NCBI GenBank assembly: GCA_014192065.1
Contig: BJHH01000003.1
Coordinates: forward strand, 171,835-235,834
DNA: 64,000 nt
Direction: 5' to 3'
DNA from: Gemmatimonadota bacterium
Lineage (GTDB): Bacteria > Gemmatimonadota > Gemmatimonadetes > Gemmatimonadales > Gemmatimonadaceae
Shown: one piece after another, positions 37,728-47,102 of the stretch
Position numbering within the stretch: the first letter of the stretch is position 1
Layout of the letters: the number at the start of each line of letters is the position of its first letter
Notes under the pieces: model-generated
The model's database searches: none
The model's input: the letters and a program-made list of their open reading frames with translations, nothing else
What the model was told of the DNA's origin: nothing
Position numbers and translations under genes: made by a program

Positions 37728-38442
37728 GGCGAATCTCCACGTCAGAGAATGGTCGGTTTTGCGCGAGCTTTAGCTCGCTGCGGCGGGCCAGTTCAAGCAA
37801 GGCCAGCAGCGCGGACAGGACTTCCCAGGGTTCCGCATCGTCGCGGACGACGTCGCGCCACCTGGCACTGGCGCGGAGGGCGAGGAGCGCACGCACGATA
37901 GCGATCGCGCCATCGACGTCGATGGCGCGAGGCACCACATCGTGCACCCCCGGCTGCTTGACCGAGCGGATTACCCGATCGACCGCGACGAGCAACTCGG
38001 CAAGCGACAAGGCAAGTGGCGCCTGAGGCGGCGCGGAGAGCGTCGGCGTCCACGCACGGGCGAAGCGATTGCGCCGATCTTCGCCAAGCCGTTCGAGCAC
38101 GTCCACCACTTCACGCATCTGTTGGTATTCGAGCAGCCGCCTCACCAGTTCGGCGCGCGGATCATCCCACTGGACTTCGCCCTCGTGACGTGGCAGCAGC
38201 ATCTGCGCCTTGATCCGCAGCAACCGTGCCGCCATTTCGAGATAATCGGCCGCGTCGTTCATCGCGAGTTCGTGCATCTTCGCAAGGAACTGCTTGCAGA
38301 TATGCGCGATCGGGATGTCGTAGATGTCAACTTTCTCGTCGCGAATCAGCGAGAGGAGGAGGTCGAGTGGCCCGTTGAAGGTCGTCAGCTCAACGACAAA
38401 ACTCCCCTGCCCGACCGACGCGCCCTGATGTGGCGATGTCAT
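37702..38442 (-). CDS. scpA: segregation and condensation protein A
   Basis: A 246-residue kleisin ScpA. FNGPLDLLLSLIRDEKVDIYDIPIAHI is the conserved N-terminal SMC-binding helix region, then DYLEMAARLLRIKAQMLLP. The C-terminal part contains the winged-helix segment. ATG 38442 overlaps the M50 protease stop by 4 bp and the 3' end overlaps scpB by 26 bp. Confidence 0.92.
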   Translation of the reverse strand: MTSPHQGASVGQGSFVVELTTFNGPLDLLLSLIRDEKVDIYDIPIAHICKQFLAKMHELAMNDAADYLEMAARLLRIKAQMLLPRHEGEVQWDDPRAELVRRLLEYQQMREVVDVLERLGEDRRNRFARAWTPTLSAPPQAPLALSLAELLVAVDRVIRSVKQPGVHDVVPRAIDVDGAIAIVRALLALRASARWRDVVRDDAEPWEVLSALLALLELARRSELKLAQNRPFSDVEIRRELAGEAA

Positions 38443-39140
38443 GAGAGAAGCATCTCGGACCAGCGGCCAAGTGATAGGTAGGGGAGCACGATAGTGGTGA
38501 CATGCCCGATCAGCCAGCGTGCCGGCATCATCCATGCGCTCAACACCGGCTGGGCAAACGACACCAGCGCGAGCACGATGAGCAGCCCGAAACGCGAGAG
38601 TCGCTGGTACGCGATCGCGATGCGGCCCGGGAGCAGATGCTTGATGACGTGCGAACCATCAAGCGGTGGAATGGGCATCAGGTTGAACCAGGCGAGAATG
38701 ACATTGATCCAGATCCCGTACAACGTCATCACCTGCAACAAGGCCACGGTGTCGGTCAGTGCGGGGGCCACGCGCCCCAGCAATCCAAGCCCGACGATGA
38801 CGAGCATGAAGAGCGCGGCAAGCAGAATATTCGCTGCGATGCCGGCCAGCGAAACGATGATGTCCCCGCGCACATAGTTGGCATAGCGCGTCGGGTCGAC
38901 CGGCACCGGCTTTGCACCACCGAAGGCCATACTTCCACCGGATCCGAAGAATGTGACCAGTGGCATCACGATCGTGAGCCACGGGTCGATATGTTTCAGC
39001 GGATTCCAGGTCAGTCGTCCGAGCGACTCGGCGGTATCGTCGCCCTGCTTGAGCGCCGCAAATCCATGGGCGTACTCGTGCGCCACCATGGAGAGCAGGA
39101 GGACGGGAGCCACGAGGAGGAACTTCTTGAAATCATCCAC
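38439..39140 (-). CDS. M50 (site-2 protease family) membrane metallopeptidase
   Basis: A 233-residue membrane zinc protease. HEYAH (in SMVAHEYAHGFAAL) is the catalytic site and NLMPIPPLDGSH supplies the third ligand Asp. Four or more hydrophobic helices surround them. I use GTG 39140; TTG 39176 would add 12 residues. It is coupled to scpA. The substrate is unknown; this short form (FwdE/YwhC-like) lacks PDZ domains. Confidence 0.88.
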   Translation of the reverse strand: MDDFKKFLLVAPVLLLSMVAHEYAHGFAALKQGDDTAESLGRLTWNPLKHIDPWLTIVMPLVTFFGSGGSMAFGGAKPVPVDPTRYANYVRGDIIVSLAGIAANILLAALFMLVIVGLGLLGRVAPALTDTVALLQVMTLYGIWINVILAWFNLMPIPPLDGSHVIKHLLPGRIAIAYQRLSRFGLLIVLALVSFAQPVLSAWMMPARWLIGHVTTIVLPYLSLGRWSEMLLS

Positions 39141-39320
39141 TGCGCGAAAGGTAGACGCCTCGCGGAGGTGAGTCAAAAGGTTGGGGCGCCTTGACTTTGG
39201 GCTTCCAGCCGCCGAAGTTTCCCTCTGTCGCCTGCAGCGGTCTCGCGGGCGATTTCGCTTCCGGCCGGGTCCGTTTGAGACCTACGCGCCAACGTCAAAC
39301 CGAAACACTGAGAGTCCGTC

Positions 39321-39548
39321 GTGCCCCGTATCGCGTCAGCCAAGAAGAATATGCGGAAGTCCCGTGCAGCCGCCGAGCGCAACCGCGGTCAGCGCGCAGC
39401 CCTCCGCACGGCCATCAAGAAGGCCAAGTCGACGGGCGCAACGCCCGCCGAGAAGATCGCCGCCGCCAGCCTGCTCGATCGCGCAGCCCGCAAAGGCCTG
39501 ATTCATGCGAACGCTGCTGGCCGCCAGAAGAGCCGGATCGCCAAGTAG
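39321..39548 (+). CDS. rpsT: 30S ribosomal protein S20
   Basis: A 75-residue basic protein beginning MPRIASAKKNMRKSRAAAER and ending in an Ala/Lys-rich helix, as in S20. GTG 39321 is the start. It is a monocistronic plus-strand gene in a divergent arrangement; a TTGACT at 39191 could be its -35 but no good -10 is seen. A strong terminator follows. Confidence 0.95.
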   Translation: MPRIASAKKNMRKSRAAAERNRGQRAALRTAIKKAKSTGATPAEKIAAASLLDRAARKGLIHANAAGRQKSRIAK

Positions 39549-39570
39549 CATCGGCGGTGGAACCAAACAG

Positions 39571-39600
39571 AAGGGCCGCGAGTGTTTCGCGGCCCTTTGT
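39571..39600. terminator. bidirectional intrinsic terminator after rpsT
   Basis: An 11-bp stem AAGGGCCGCGA/TCGCGGCCCTT (39571-39581 with 39587-39597, 5-nt loop) followed by TTGTCGTTT on the plus strand. It lies between rpsT and the convergent pyr operon, so it may stop both. Confidence 0.85.
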
Positions 39601-39620
39601 CGTTTCCCTAGCTGTCAGGC

Positions 39621-40442
39621 CTAGAAGGCTGCCAGTTCTCCCCCGCACTGTTCACAATACCACTCCGTCGGAAAGTTCAGGGTGCCGCATTCCTGGCACT
39701 TGAGCGATCGGATGGCCTGCGACGTGCGTGGTGTCGGGGCGCCATCCACGGCGGGCATGGATGAAGGACGCGCGCGCTCCAGCGGCGGCGCGGCCTCGGG
39801 TGCCGGCGCGGGTGCCGGCGCGGGTGCCGGCGCAGGTGCCGGCGCGGGTGCGGCAACCACGGCGTCGGCCAGGGCGGCGACTACTTCGCCAGTCGGCGGC
39901 GGTGGCGACTGCTTCGACGGCGTTGCCTGCGACGGCGTTGCCTGCGACGGCGTTGCCTGCGACGGCGTTGCCTGCGACGGCGTTGCCTGCGACGGCGATC
40001 TCGGCGAGTTCATGACGCCGCTGAGCGTTGCCGTCATCTCGACCAGCTCGCGCGCGGTGGCGTCGAACGTTGACCGTAGCTCAGCAATCGTCGCATCGCA
40101 TTTCGCCCGCGTGGCGTTCCATCCTTTCTCCGACAATTCACCGACCGCGGCACGAAGTTCCATTTCCGCGCGCTCGTCGGTCTTCTCTGTGACGGCGGAC
40201 CGTTCGACCGAGAGCCGCGCTTCGATCTCGCCAACCAGCGAGCGGATGCCATCGGCTTCGGCGCCGAGGCGTTCGCGAATGGCTTCGAGCCGGTGCATGT
40301 AGTCGGCGTGCACGCGCGCGAAGATGTGTTCGGCGGTGGACGCGCGCTTGGCTTCGAGTTGACTCAGCCAGGCGTCGAACTTCTTGCGTTCAGCGAGCAG
40401 CGACTCGATGGCTTCCCGGCGCTTGCCCTGATTGTCTGCCAT
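39621..40442 (-). CDS. coiled-coil protein with C-terminal zinc ribbon
   Basis: A 273-residue protein of unknown function. The N-terminal half (about residues 1-140) is Glu/Lys/Arg/Leu-rich and predicted coiled coil. Then come five SQATP repeats, an Ala-Pro repeat stretch and, at the end, a zinc ribbon CQECGTLNFPTEWYCEQCG with two CxxC pairs. It is the last gene of the pyrR-pyrB-pyrC-aldolase operon, 3 bp after the aldolase. The tandem repeats form a flexible linker between the coiled coil and the ribbon. Confidence 0.75.
   Translation of the reverse strand: MADNQGKRREAIESLLAERKKFDAWLSQLEAKRASTAEHIFARVHADYMHRLEAIRERLGAEADGIRSLVGEIEARLSVERSAVTEKTDERAEMELRAAVGELSEKGWNATRAKCDATIAELRSTFDATARELVEMTATLSGVMNSPRSPSQATPSQATPSQATPSQATPSQATPSKQSPPPPTGEVVAALADAVVAAPAPAPAPAPAPAPAPAPEAAPPLERARPSSMPAVDGAPTPRTSQAIRSLKCQECGTLNFPTEWYCEQCGGELAAF
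39799..39846. repeat. 12-bp tandem repeat encoding Ala-Pro
   Basis: Four copies of GGTGCCGGCGCG (the third with a terminal A), coding Pro-Ala pairs in the linker just before the zinc ribbon of the same protein. Confidence 0.9.
39916..39990. repeat. 15-bp tandem repeat, five units (SQATP linker)
   Basis: Five perfect copies of GACGGCGTTGCCTGC, in the coding sequence of the zinc-ribbon protein. They encode the pentapeptide SQATP on the minus strand. Perfect identity suggests recent expansion. Confidence 0.95.
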
Positions 40443-40445
40443 TCG

Positions 40446-41132
40446 TCAGATCCTCCGTCTCGGGGCGGCACGCGTTACAAGCCCACGGCCCGCGCCTGAC
40501 TTCCATAACTGTTCGAGCGTCATTCGCTCCGCTGCCTTCAGAGTTTTCGGGCGCCCGGCCAACCGTGCCGCGAGAATCGTTCGGGCCGCCTGTTCAAGAC
40601 TCTCCATTCTTTGCAGCGCAACGCCAATCGTCGGCCCCACGGCGACGGCGCCATGGTTGGCCAATAGCGCGACATTGGCGGTGCGGAGCGCTGCCGAAAC
40701 GGCCCGACCGAGCGCGGCAGTACCCGGCGTGCGATAGACCACGACCGGCGTCGGCCCAACGACTCCGGCCACCTCGGCCAGCGTACCCTTGGGAATCGGT
40801 GTACGTGCGACGGCGAATGCCGTGGCAGCCAATGGATGCGCATGCACGATGGCCCCCACGTCCGGTCGGGCGCGATAGATGGCGAGGTGCATCGCGATCT
40901 CGCTCGACGGCCGCAATTGGCCAACCATTCCGGTTCCATCGGTCTTGATGGAGATGAGATCTACGGCAGTGAGATCCGCCTTGCAACGCCCGGAAGGCGT
41001 CACGACCAGTCGAGTGGCACCGATGCGCGCCGAAAGGTTTCCCTCCGCGCCGGCCACATGTCCCTTCGTATCGAGGCGCTTGCAGGCACGAATGACCGCC
41101 CGGCGAATCGCGGGCGCCGACGGGCGGCTCAC
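40446..41132 (-). CDS. class II aldolase/adducin family protein
   Basis: A 228-residue class II aldolase of the fuculose-phosphate aldolase/AraD type, which usually binds zinc. The ligand sites are AHPLAATAF in the AIVHAHPLA segment and ANHGAVAVG. GNLSARIGATRLVVTPSG near the N-terminus is also typical. The substrate cannot be told from sequence. It starts (GTG 41132) one base after the pyrC stop, so it is part of the pyr operon. What it adds to pyrimidine synthesis is not clear. Confidence 0.85.
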   Translation of the reverse strand: MSRPSAPAIRRAVIRACKRLDTKGHVAGAEGNLSARIGATRLVVTPSGRCKADLTAVDLISIKTDGTGMVGQLRPSSEIAMHLAIYRARPDVGAIVHAHPLAATAFAVARTPIPKGTLAEVAGVVGPTPVVVYRTPGTAALGRAVSAALRTANVALLANHGAVAVGPTIGVALQRMESLEQAARTILAARLAGRPKTLKAAERMTLEQLWKSGAGRGLVTRAAPRRRI

Positions 41133-41133
41133 C

Positions 41134-42423
41134 CTACGCCTCGCGGTACACCACGCGTCCGCCGACGACGGTGCACACCGCCCGACCGGTCAGCGTCTGG
41201 CCCCCGTACGGCGTGTTCCGTCCCTTCGTGCGGAAGCCCGCCGGGTCGACTTTCCACGACCGCGTCGGGTCAAAAACCGTCACGTCGCCGAGCGTGCCGC
41301 GAGCGAGCGAACCACCGGGCAGGCCGAACAGCTTCGCCGGCGCGCACGACATGCGTTCGATCAGCGTCGCGAGCGAGAGAATCCCCGGCTTGACGAGCCA
41401 GGTGATGTTCACGGCGAGCGCCGTCTCGAGCCCGACGATTCCATTCGGTGCATCGGCAAAGGCGCGCGCCTTCTCGTCGTTGTGATGCGGTGCATGATCC
41501 GTCGCCAGCACATCGATCGTGCCGTCGCGCACGCCTTCACGCACGGCTTCGACATCGGCCATCGTGCGGAGCGGCGGGTTCATCTTGGCGTGGGTGTCGT
41601 AGCCTTCGACGCAGTCTTCAGTGAGCGAGAGGTGATGCGGGCAGGCTTCCGCCGTGACGCGGATTCCCCGCTCCTTGCCCCAGCGAATCAGTTCGATCGA
41701 ACCCTTTGTGCTCATGTGACAGAGATGCACGTGCCCGCCCGTCAACCGCGCGAGCAGGATGTCGCGAATGGCCATAATCTCTTCGGCTTCGGCCGGAATA
41801 CCGCGCAGCCCCAGCCGGGCCGACACGATGCCCTCGTTCATTGCGCCACCGGCGGCGAGCGTCGGGTCTTCGCAATGATCGGCGACCGGAATATTGAACG
41901 CGCGAGCATACTCGAGCGCCGTGCGCATCAACTGCGAACTCACGACCGGCTTGCCGTCATCACTCACGGCCACCGCGCCCGCACCGACCATCTCGCCGAA
42001 CTCGGCGAGGCGCTCGCCGTTCTGGCCGATCGAGATCGCGCCGATCGGGTAGACGCGCGCTGAATCGGCCGCGCGCCCCTGCTTGAGCACGAATCCGACT
42101 GCGGCCTGATTATCCGTCACCGGATCGGTGTTCGGCATCGCGCACACCGCCGTGATTCCACCGGCCGCGGCCGCGCGTGCGCCCGTTGCAATGGTCTCGA
42201 CGTCTTCGCGTCCCGGCTCGCGCAGATGACAATGCACGTCGATGAAGCCCGGCGAGACCACGAGTCCGGTGCAATCGATGACCTCGGCGCCGTCAGGCGT
42301 GCCGATGCGATCGCCGGCACTCTCCACTTTGCCATCACGAAGCAACAGGTCGCCGATGGTGTTGAGCCCGGTGGACGGGTCGATGATCTGACCGCCCTTG
42401 AGCAAGAGATCGCGAGCGCTCAT
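41134..42423 (-). CDS. pyrC: dihydroorotase
   Basis: A 429-residue amidohydrolase that cyclises carbamoyl aspartate to dihydroorotate. The metal motif is VHCHLREPG (His64, His66), followed by [20 protein letters not shown], and DHCEDPTL and ATDHAPH supply further ligands. ATG 42423 overlaps pyrB as ATGA. This is the type found in Bacillus-like pyr operons. Confidence 0.96.
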   Translation of the reverse strand: MSARDLLLKGGQIIDPSTGLNTIGDLLLRDGKVESAGDRIGTPDGAEVIDCTGLVVSPGFIDVHCHLREPGREDVETIATGARAAAAGGITAVCAMPNTDPVTDNQAAVGFVLKQGRAADSARVYPIGAISIGQNGERLAEFGEMVGAGAVAVSDDGKPVVSSQLMRTALEYARAFNIPVADHCEDPTLAAGGAMNEGIVSARLGLRGIPAEAEEIMAIRDILLARLTGGHVHLCHMSTKGSIELIRWGKERGIRVTAEACPHHLSLTEDCVEGYDTHAKMNPPLRTMADVEAVREGVRDGTIDVLATDHAPHHNDEKARAFADAPNGIVGLETALAVNITWLVKPGILSLATLIERMSCAPAKLFGLPGGSLARGTLGDVTVFDPTRSWKVDPAGFRTKGRNTPYGGQTLTGRAVCTVVGGRVVYREA

Positions 42424-43376
42424 ACGCCACCCTTCGCCGCTTCGGCGAGCCGTGGTGAGTTGCCGGCCAGCAGATAGAGCACCGCCATACGCACCGCGAC
42501 GCCATTAGTGACCTGATCGAGGATCACGCTGTGCGGACCGTCGGCCACATCGGAATCGATTTCTACACCGCGATTCATAGGACCAGGATGCATGATGAGG
42601 ATCTCCTTCGGCGCGCGGTCAAGCCGCTCACGTGTCACGCCAAAGACGCGATTGTATTCACGCAGCGACGGGATGTACCCGCCTTCCATACGCTCGAGCT
42701 GCAGCCGGAGCACGTTCAGCGCGTCAGCCCACTCGATGGCCTGCTCAATACGGTCGAACACCGTCACACCCATTTCACCGATCGCGCTCGGCAGGAGCGA
42801 GCGCGGGCCGCAGACCGCCACCTCGGCGCCAAGTTTCTGCAGGCCCCAGATATTGGAGCGCGCCACGCGCGAGTGCAGGACGTCGCCGCAGATGCACACT
42901 TTGCGGCCCTTGAGCGAGCCCCAGCGTTGCCGGAGCGTCAAGAGATCGAGCAGCCCCTGCGTGGGATGCTCGTGCGTGCCGTCGCCGGCGTTGATCACGT
43001 TGGACTCGATGCGCTCGGCGAGAAACTGCGCTGCCCCCGACGAGTTATGCCGGATCACGACCATGTCAATCTTCATGGCCTCGAGATTCCGCGCGGTGTC
43101 CACGAGCGTTTCGCCCTTCGAAATGCTCGATCCGGCCGACGCGACGTTGACCGTGTCGGCCGACATCCGCTTCTCCGCGAATTCAAAGGAGATGCGGGTC
43201 CTGGTGGACGCTTCGAAGAAGAGGTTCACGATCGTGGCGCCGCGCAGTGTAGGCACCTTCTTGATCGTCCGCTCCGAAATCTCCTTGAGCGGTTCGGCGG
43301 TGTCGAGAATCAGCCCGATCTGTTCGGCGGTAAGCTTTTCGAGGCCGAGGAGGTCCTTGCCGAGTGGGCTCGTCAC
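42420..43376 (-). CDS. pyrB: aspartate carbamoyltransferase catalytic subunit
   Basis: A 318-residue ATCase. The carbamoyl phosphate site [14 protein letters not shown] is followed by LDTAEPL-like and [12 protein letters not shown] motifs. GTG 43376 overlaps the pyrR stop. No pyrI regulatory subunit is adjacent, as expected in PyrR-type operons. Confidence 0.97.
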   Translation of the reverse strand: MTSPLGKDLLGLEKLTAEQIGLILDTAEPLKEISERTIKKVPTLRGATIVNLFFEASTRTRISFEFAEKRMSADTVNVASAGSSISKGETLVDTARNLEAMKIDMVVIRHNSSGAAQFLAERIESNVINAGDGTHEHPTQGLLDLLTLRQRWGSLKGRKVCICGDVLHSRVARSNIWGLQKLGAEVAVCGPRSLLPSAIGEMGVTVFDRIEQAIEWADALNVLRLQLERMEGGYIPSLREYNRVFGVTRERLDRAPKEILIMHPGPMNRGVEIDSDVADGPHSVILDQVTNGVAVRMAVLYLLAGNSPRLAEAAKGGV

Positions 43377-43921
43377 GCGACTGGCTCCGTTTCGAGCACC
43401 ACTTCGTCGCGCCCGTCCTGTTCCAGGACGAACACGTCCACGCGCGCGCCGGCCTGCGCTTCGACATACTTGCCGACGACGTCTGGCTGGATCGGGAGTT
43501 CGCGTCCACCGCGGTCAATCACGACGGCCAGCCGCACGCGCGCGGGCCGGCCGAAGTCGGCGAGCTCGTTGAGTGCCGCACGGACGGTGCGGCCAGTGAA
43601 CAGCACATCGTCGACGATCACGACGCTCTTCCCTTCGATCGCCATCGGAATGTCGGTGCGGCCGACAATCGGCCGCGGCCCGACGGTCTGGAGGTCGTCG
43701 CGATAGAGCGTGATGTCGAGCGCACCCCGCGGGACTTCGACGCCTTCCCGCGCCGCGATGACCGCCGCGATCCGCTGAGCCACATGCACGCCGCGGCGCT
43801 GGATGCCTACGAGGACGAGATCGTCCGTGCCGTCGTTTTGCTCGACGATTTCGTCCGCCATGCGCGCGAGCGTTCGCTCGAGTGCACGGGCATTGAGGAC
43901 GACCGACCGTGAGGGAGTCAT
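43373..43921 (-). CDS. pyrR: bifunctional PyrR: pyr operon regulator/uracil phosphoribosyltransferase
   Basis: A 182-residue PRTase with the PRPP motif [13 protein letters not shown] (residues 100-112) and DITLYRDDL. PyrR binds pyr mRNA when UMP is high and promotes attenuation in Gram-positives. ATG 43921 is the family start. The 144-bp divergent gap to the GT2 gene should hold its promoter; I saw no clear PyrR-binding stem-loop there. Confidence 0.93.
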   Translation of the reverse strand: MTPSRSVVLNARALERTLARMADEIVEQNDGTDDLVLVGIQRRGVHVAQRIAAVIAAREGVEVPRGALDITLYRDDLQTVGPRPIVGRTDIPMAIEGKSVVIVDDVLFTGRTVRAALNELADFGRPARVRLAVVIDRGGRELPIQPDVVGKYVEAQAGARVDVFVLEQDGRDEVVLETEPVA

Positions 43922-44065
43922 GTCGAGAGTGAAATATGATGGCCGACACACCCAAATGTCAGCGGCAAGGCAGGGCGATTGTCTGTTCAGGGCGCCGAGC
44001 GGTCGGCGGCACGCCCCGTCGCCCCGGTTGCCTCTACCGCCGCCGATCGGCCACCTTCCACAGCG

Positions 44066-44821
44066 ATGCATTCTCAAGGACAGCCCCACCTCTCAGTCAT
44101 CGTGCCTGCCTACAACGGCGAGGACCGCCTGCCGGCTGCACTCGACCAACTCGGGGCGTGGCTCGACGCGCAGCCGTATGAGAGCGAACTGATCCTCGTG
44201 GACGACGGCAGCCGCCCGCCAGCCGCCAAGGTGATGACCGATTTCGCCACCCGTCGACCGAACACGCGCGTCATCCGCAATGACGTCAACGTTGGCAAAG
44301 GTGCCGGCGTGGCGAAGGGTATGCTCGCGGCGACCGGCGCGTACCGCGTGTTTACCGATGCGGACCTCGCGTATCCGCCGCCGGAAATCGGGAAGATCCT
44401 CGCGGACCTCGAAGCCGGCGCGGACGTCGCCATCGCCTGTCGCGTGCTGCAAGAATCACGCTACCTCATGAGCCCGTCGTTCTTCCATTACCTGTACACG
44501 CGGCACCTGATGAGCCGTGCGTTCAACCGGATGGTGCGGCTGATCCTGCTCCGCGACGTGCTCGACTCGCAGGCCGGACTCAAAGGCTACACGGCACACG
44601 CCGCGACCGTCGTCTTTCCGAAACTGACGATTCCTCGGTTCGGATTCGATGTCGAGACGCTGTTCATCGCGCAAACGCACGGATTCCGCGTGCAGCAGAC
44701 GGCGGTGCACTTCAGGTACGACGAAGAACCGACCACGATCAAATTCACCGAGAGCGTGTTCCGGATGATGGCCGACCTCGTGCAGGTGCGCCTGAATCAC
44801 CTGCGCGGCCGGTACCGCTGA
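44066..44821 (+). CDS. family 2 glycosyltransferase, dolichyl-phosphate glucosyltransferase-like
   Basis: A 251-residue GT2 enzyme with the GT-A core [41 protein letters not shown] and QAGLKGYT. It most resembles polyprenyl/dolichyl-phosphate sugar transferases. No membrane helix is evident. ATG 44066 is the chosen start; the TTG further upstream is not conserved. It is followed at once by a ChbG/YdjC gene (1 bp), so the two are probably one unit for lipid-linked glycan work. Confidence 0.83.
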   Translation: MHSQGQPHLSVIVPAYNGEDRLPAALDQLGAWLDAQPYESELILVDDGSRPPAAKVMTDFATRRPNTRVIRNDVNVGKGAGVAKGMLAATGAYRVFTDADLAYPPPEIGKILADLEAGADVAIACRVLQESRYLMSPSFFHYLYTRHLMSRAFNRMVRLILLRDVLDSQAGLKGYTAHAATVVFPKLTIPRFGFDVETLFIAQTHGFRVQQTAVHFRYDEEPTTIKFTESVFRMMADLVQVRLNHLRGRYR

Positions 44822-44822
44822 C

Positions 44823-45644
44823 GTGACGCGGCTCGTGATCAACGCAGACGACTTCGGGATCTCACCGGCGGTGAATGCTGGGATTCTCGAGGCGCATGCG
44901 GCCGGATCGGTGACCTCGACATCAATGTTGGTGCACTGCCCAGGATGGGACGACGCGGCACGGCTTCGTGACGCGGCACCACGGCTCGGCGTTGGACTGC
45001 ACCTGAACCTTCTGGTTGGCGCACCCACCATCGCCGGCGTGACGATGATCGATCGCCGAACCGGGCGTTTTCTCGGCCTCGGCGCGCTGCTTCGCCGGGC
45101 GCTCGCTGGCCGCCTCGACAGTGCCGAAATCGAAGCCGAGTGTGAGGCACAGATCGCCGCGATCGAAGCGCTCGGCGTGACGCTCACGCATATCGACTCG
45201 CACCGGCACACGCACGCGCTGCCGGTCGTGCGGCGCGCCGTCGCGCGGGTGGCGGCACGCCGGAGACTGCCGCTCCGTCGGCCCGTGGAGTCGCATCGCT
45301 GGTTCCCGAATGACGGTCTGTCGCAGTTCCACCGCGGTGTCATCGCCTGGTCGTGGCGCGTGACGTCGGTCGGCGCAGCCGCGACCTTGGCGCCCGATCA
45401 CTTCATTGGGGTTTCCATGCAGGGCGGCGATCAGTTCGAAGCGCAGATCACTCACCTACTCGATCGGCTCCCCTCTGGTTCTGTCGAGCTGATGGTCCAT
45501 CCGGGCCGTGTGGACGCGGCGCTCGAGTCCGTAGACGGCTACACCTGGCAACGGACGCGAGAACTTGCCGCGCTCACTTCAGCTCCCGTGCTGAACCGCC
45601 TGCGGCAGGACGACATCGCGCTGATCCGTTTCAGCGAGCTCTGA
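44823..45644 (+). CDS. ChbG/HpnK-family carbohydrate deacetylase-like protein
   Basis: A 273-residue protein of the YdjC fold. LVINADDFGISPAVN and LTHIDSHRHTHALPVV provide the metal ligands Asp and His. The family includes chitooligosaccharide deacetylase (ChbG) and HpnK of hopanoid clusters. Next to a GT2 gene it may process a lipid-linked GlcNAc sugar. GTG 44823 is the start. Its 3' end overlaps the convergent GT87 gene by 66 bp. Confidence 0.82.
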   Translation: MTRLVINADDFGISPAVNAGILEAHAAGSVTSTSMLVHCPGWDDAARLRDAAPRLGVGLHLNLLVGAPTIAGVTMIDRRTGRFLGLGALLRRALAGRLDSAEIEAECEAQIAAIEALGVTLTHIDSHRHTHALPVVRRAVARVAARRRLPLRRPVESHRWFPNDGLSQFHRGVIAWSWRVTSVGAAATLAPDHFIGVSMQGGDQFEAQITHLLDRLPSGSVELMVHPGRVDAALESVDGYTWQRTRELAALTSAPVLNRLRQDDIALIRFSEL

Positions 45645-46826
45645 GAACTCGGCCAACCCGCGGTTGTGGATGATGCCGTGCAGCTCGAGCTGCATGACAA
45701 TCCAGAGCGGAATCAGCGGAACCGTCTTGAGCAGGTACGGCACGTAGTACGCCGTGTACCAGGCCCGAGGCATCAGGTCGGACGAACCGAGGTTCACGAT
45801 GATGAGGCACGCGGCGACGAGCCAAGTCCGCCATTTCGCTTGCTCCGCACTCGCATACCAGATCGCCGCACCCAGCATCGCGATCGCATACGACGGCGAC
45901 TCTGCCTGATGATTGAAGAGCACGCAGAAGACGAGCAGACTCGCCAGCACCTGCACCCGAAACGCGTATTCGCCGAACCGTTTGCGTTGCACGAGCACGG
46001 GCAGCATCAAGATGACCAGACCGGTGAGTTGCACCGGCCAGTGCGGCCAATCGACGCCGAACCAGACGCGAAACTGACCCATGAGCCCGGCGTAGAGATC
46101 GGCCCCGCCGGTTCCATAGCGCGACATCGGGGCCACGTCGCGCGTTTCGATGGCGTACCAGGAACGGTACTGCGCGGCCAGCGACTCCGGATCGGACACC
46201 AGCACCGGCAGCACCGCACCAACGGCGATCACGCCGACGAGAATCAGGCAGAACCGGAGCCACTGCTTGTGGAGTAACGCCCCCATTCCTGCAGCAAGCG
46301 GAAAGAGTTTCACGAAGGCGCCAGCGGCAACAGCGATCGCGGCCGGGAGCTGTTCCTTCCGCTCGTACGCCACCCAGGCGAGCACCATCAGCCCGGCCAC
46401 GAGCGCGTTGCTTTGCGCGCGCTGCAGGTCGCCAAGCACCGAGAAGAACGCGAGCGAGAGCGCCACGAATGCGGCACGCGGTGGCAGGAGCCGAGCGACG
46501 CTCACCCAGACGACCGTGGCGCAGGCGGCAGCCCAGAGCGCGTAGCCCGCCGTGGTCGGCAGTAACGCGAACGGGGCGAAAAGCAGCGCGAAGGTCGGGC
46601 TGTACTTGAAAAAGTCCGCGTGAATCTCGGGATACGCCGCGTACAGGTCAGCGCCCGAGCGCAGATGCTCGAACGCCGCCTGGAAAATCCAGAAGTTGTT
46701 TTCCCGCGAGAGCAGCGTGCGTTGCACCGCGACGAACACAGCGGTGAGCAGGTAGACGCCAAGCAGGATGCGAAGCGCGCGGACGGCCTTTTTGGCGCGT
46801 GCAGATTTTGAGAGCGGGCGCGTCAT
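45579..46826 (-). CDS. GT87/DUF2029 membrane glycosyltransferase
   Basis: A 415-residue integral membrane protein with about ten hydrophobic segments (for example LLGVYLLTAVFVAVQ, GYALWAAACATVVWVSVA, LILVGVIAVGAVLPVLV). The GT87 family uses polyprenyl-phosphate mannose on the outer face. ATG 46826 has GGGAG just upstream. The last 22 codons lie on the complement of the ChbG gene, so the C-terminus is shared DNA. Upstream sequence that keeps the frame open is spurious. Confidence 0.82.
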   Translation of the reverse strand: MTRPLSKSARAKKAVRALRILLGVYLLTAVFVAVQRTLLSRENNFWIFQAAFEHLRSGADLYAAYPEIHADFFKYSPTFALLFAPFALLPTTAGYALWAAACATVVWVSVARLLPPRAAFVALSLAFFSVLGDLQRAQSNALVAGLMVLAWVAYERKEQLPAAIAVAAGAFVKLFPLAAGMGALLHKQWLRFCLILVGVIAVGAVLPVLVSDPESLAAQYRSWYAIETRDVAPMSRYGTGGADLYAGLMGQFRVWFGVDWPHWPVQLTGLVILMLPVLVQRKRFGEYAFRVQVLASLLVFCVLFNHQAESPSYAIAMLGAAIWYASAEQAKWRTWLVAACLIIVNLGSSDLMPRAWYTAYYVPYLLKTVPLIPLWIVMQLELHGIIHNRGLAEFSELAETDQRDVVLPQAVQHGS

Positions 46827-46910
46827 CTCCCGCAAAGCTACGGCGCGAGGCCTGCGAGTGGAACGACGGTGGTGAAGCTTGCCCGCGTGCTCGGCACCGC
46901 GCCCGACAAC

Positions 46911-47102
46911 ACAATGTAGGGTGTACGCATCCGGTACATCGAGCAGGGCGCTGGTGAGCCGGTGGTCTTCGTCCATGGCTACCCATGGAAAGGCGAGAGG
47001 AACTGAGTCGAGAGCGGTCTGTTTCAGCGCCTGGCCAAGCCCTATCGGGTCATCGCTATTGACTGCCGCGAGCCCGCACCCAAAGATAGATTTGCCCACC
47101 AG
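46911..47102 (+). pseudogene. remnant of an alpha/beta-hydrolase gene, N-terminal part
   Basis: On the plus strand the frame reads GVRIRYIEQGAGEPVVFVHG and then YPWKGERN, a TGA stop, and GLFQRLAKPYRVIAIDCREP. These are the first strands and the HGxP oxyanion region of an alpha/beta hydrolase, broken by TAG at 46917 and TGA after KGERN, and cut before the nucleophile Ser. The frame runs on into the next gene without a break. I read it as decayed, not as a start of that gene. Confidence 0.8.

Noticed and set aside
39916-39990. Possible CRISPR-like array
   Set aside because: Repeat units are contiguous with no spacers and translate to SQATP; it is a coding tandem repeat.
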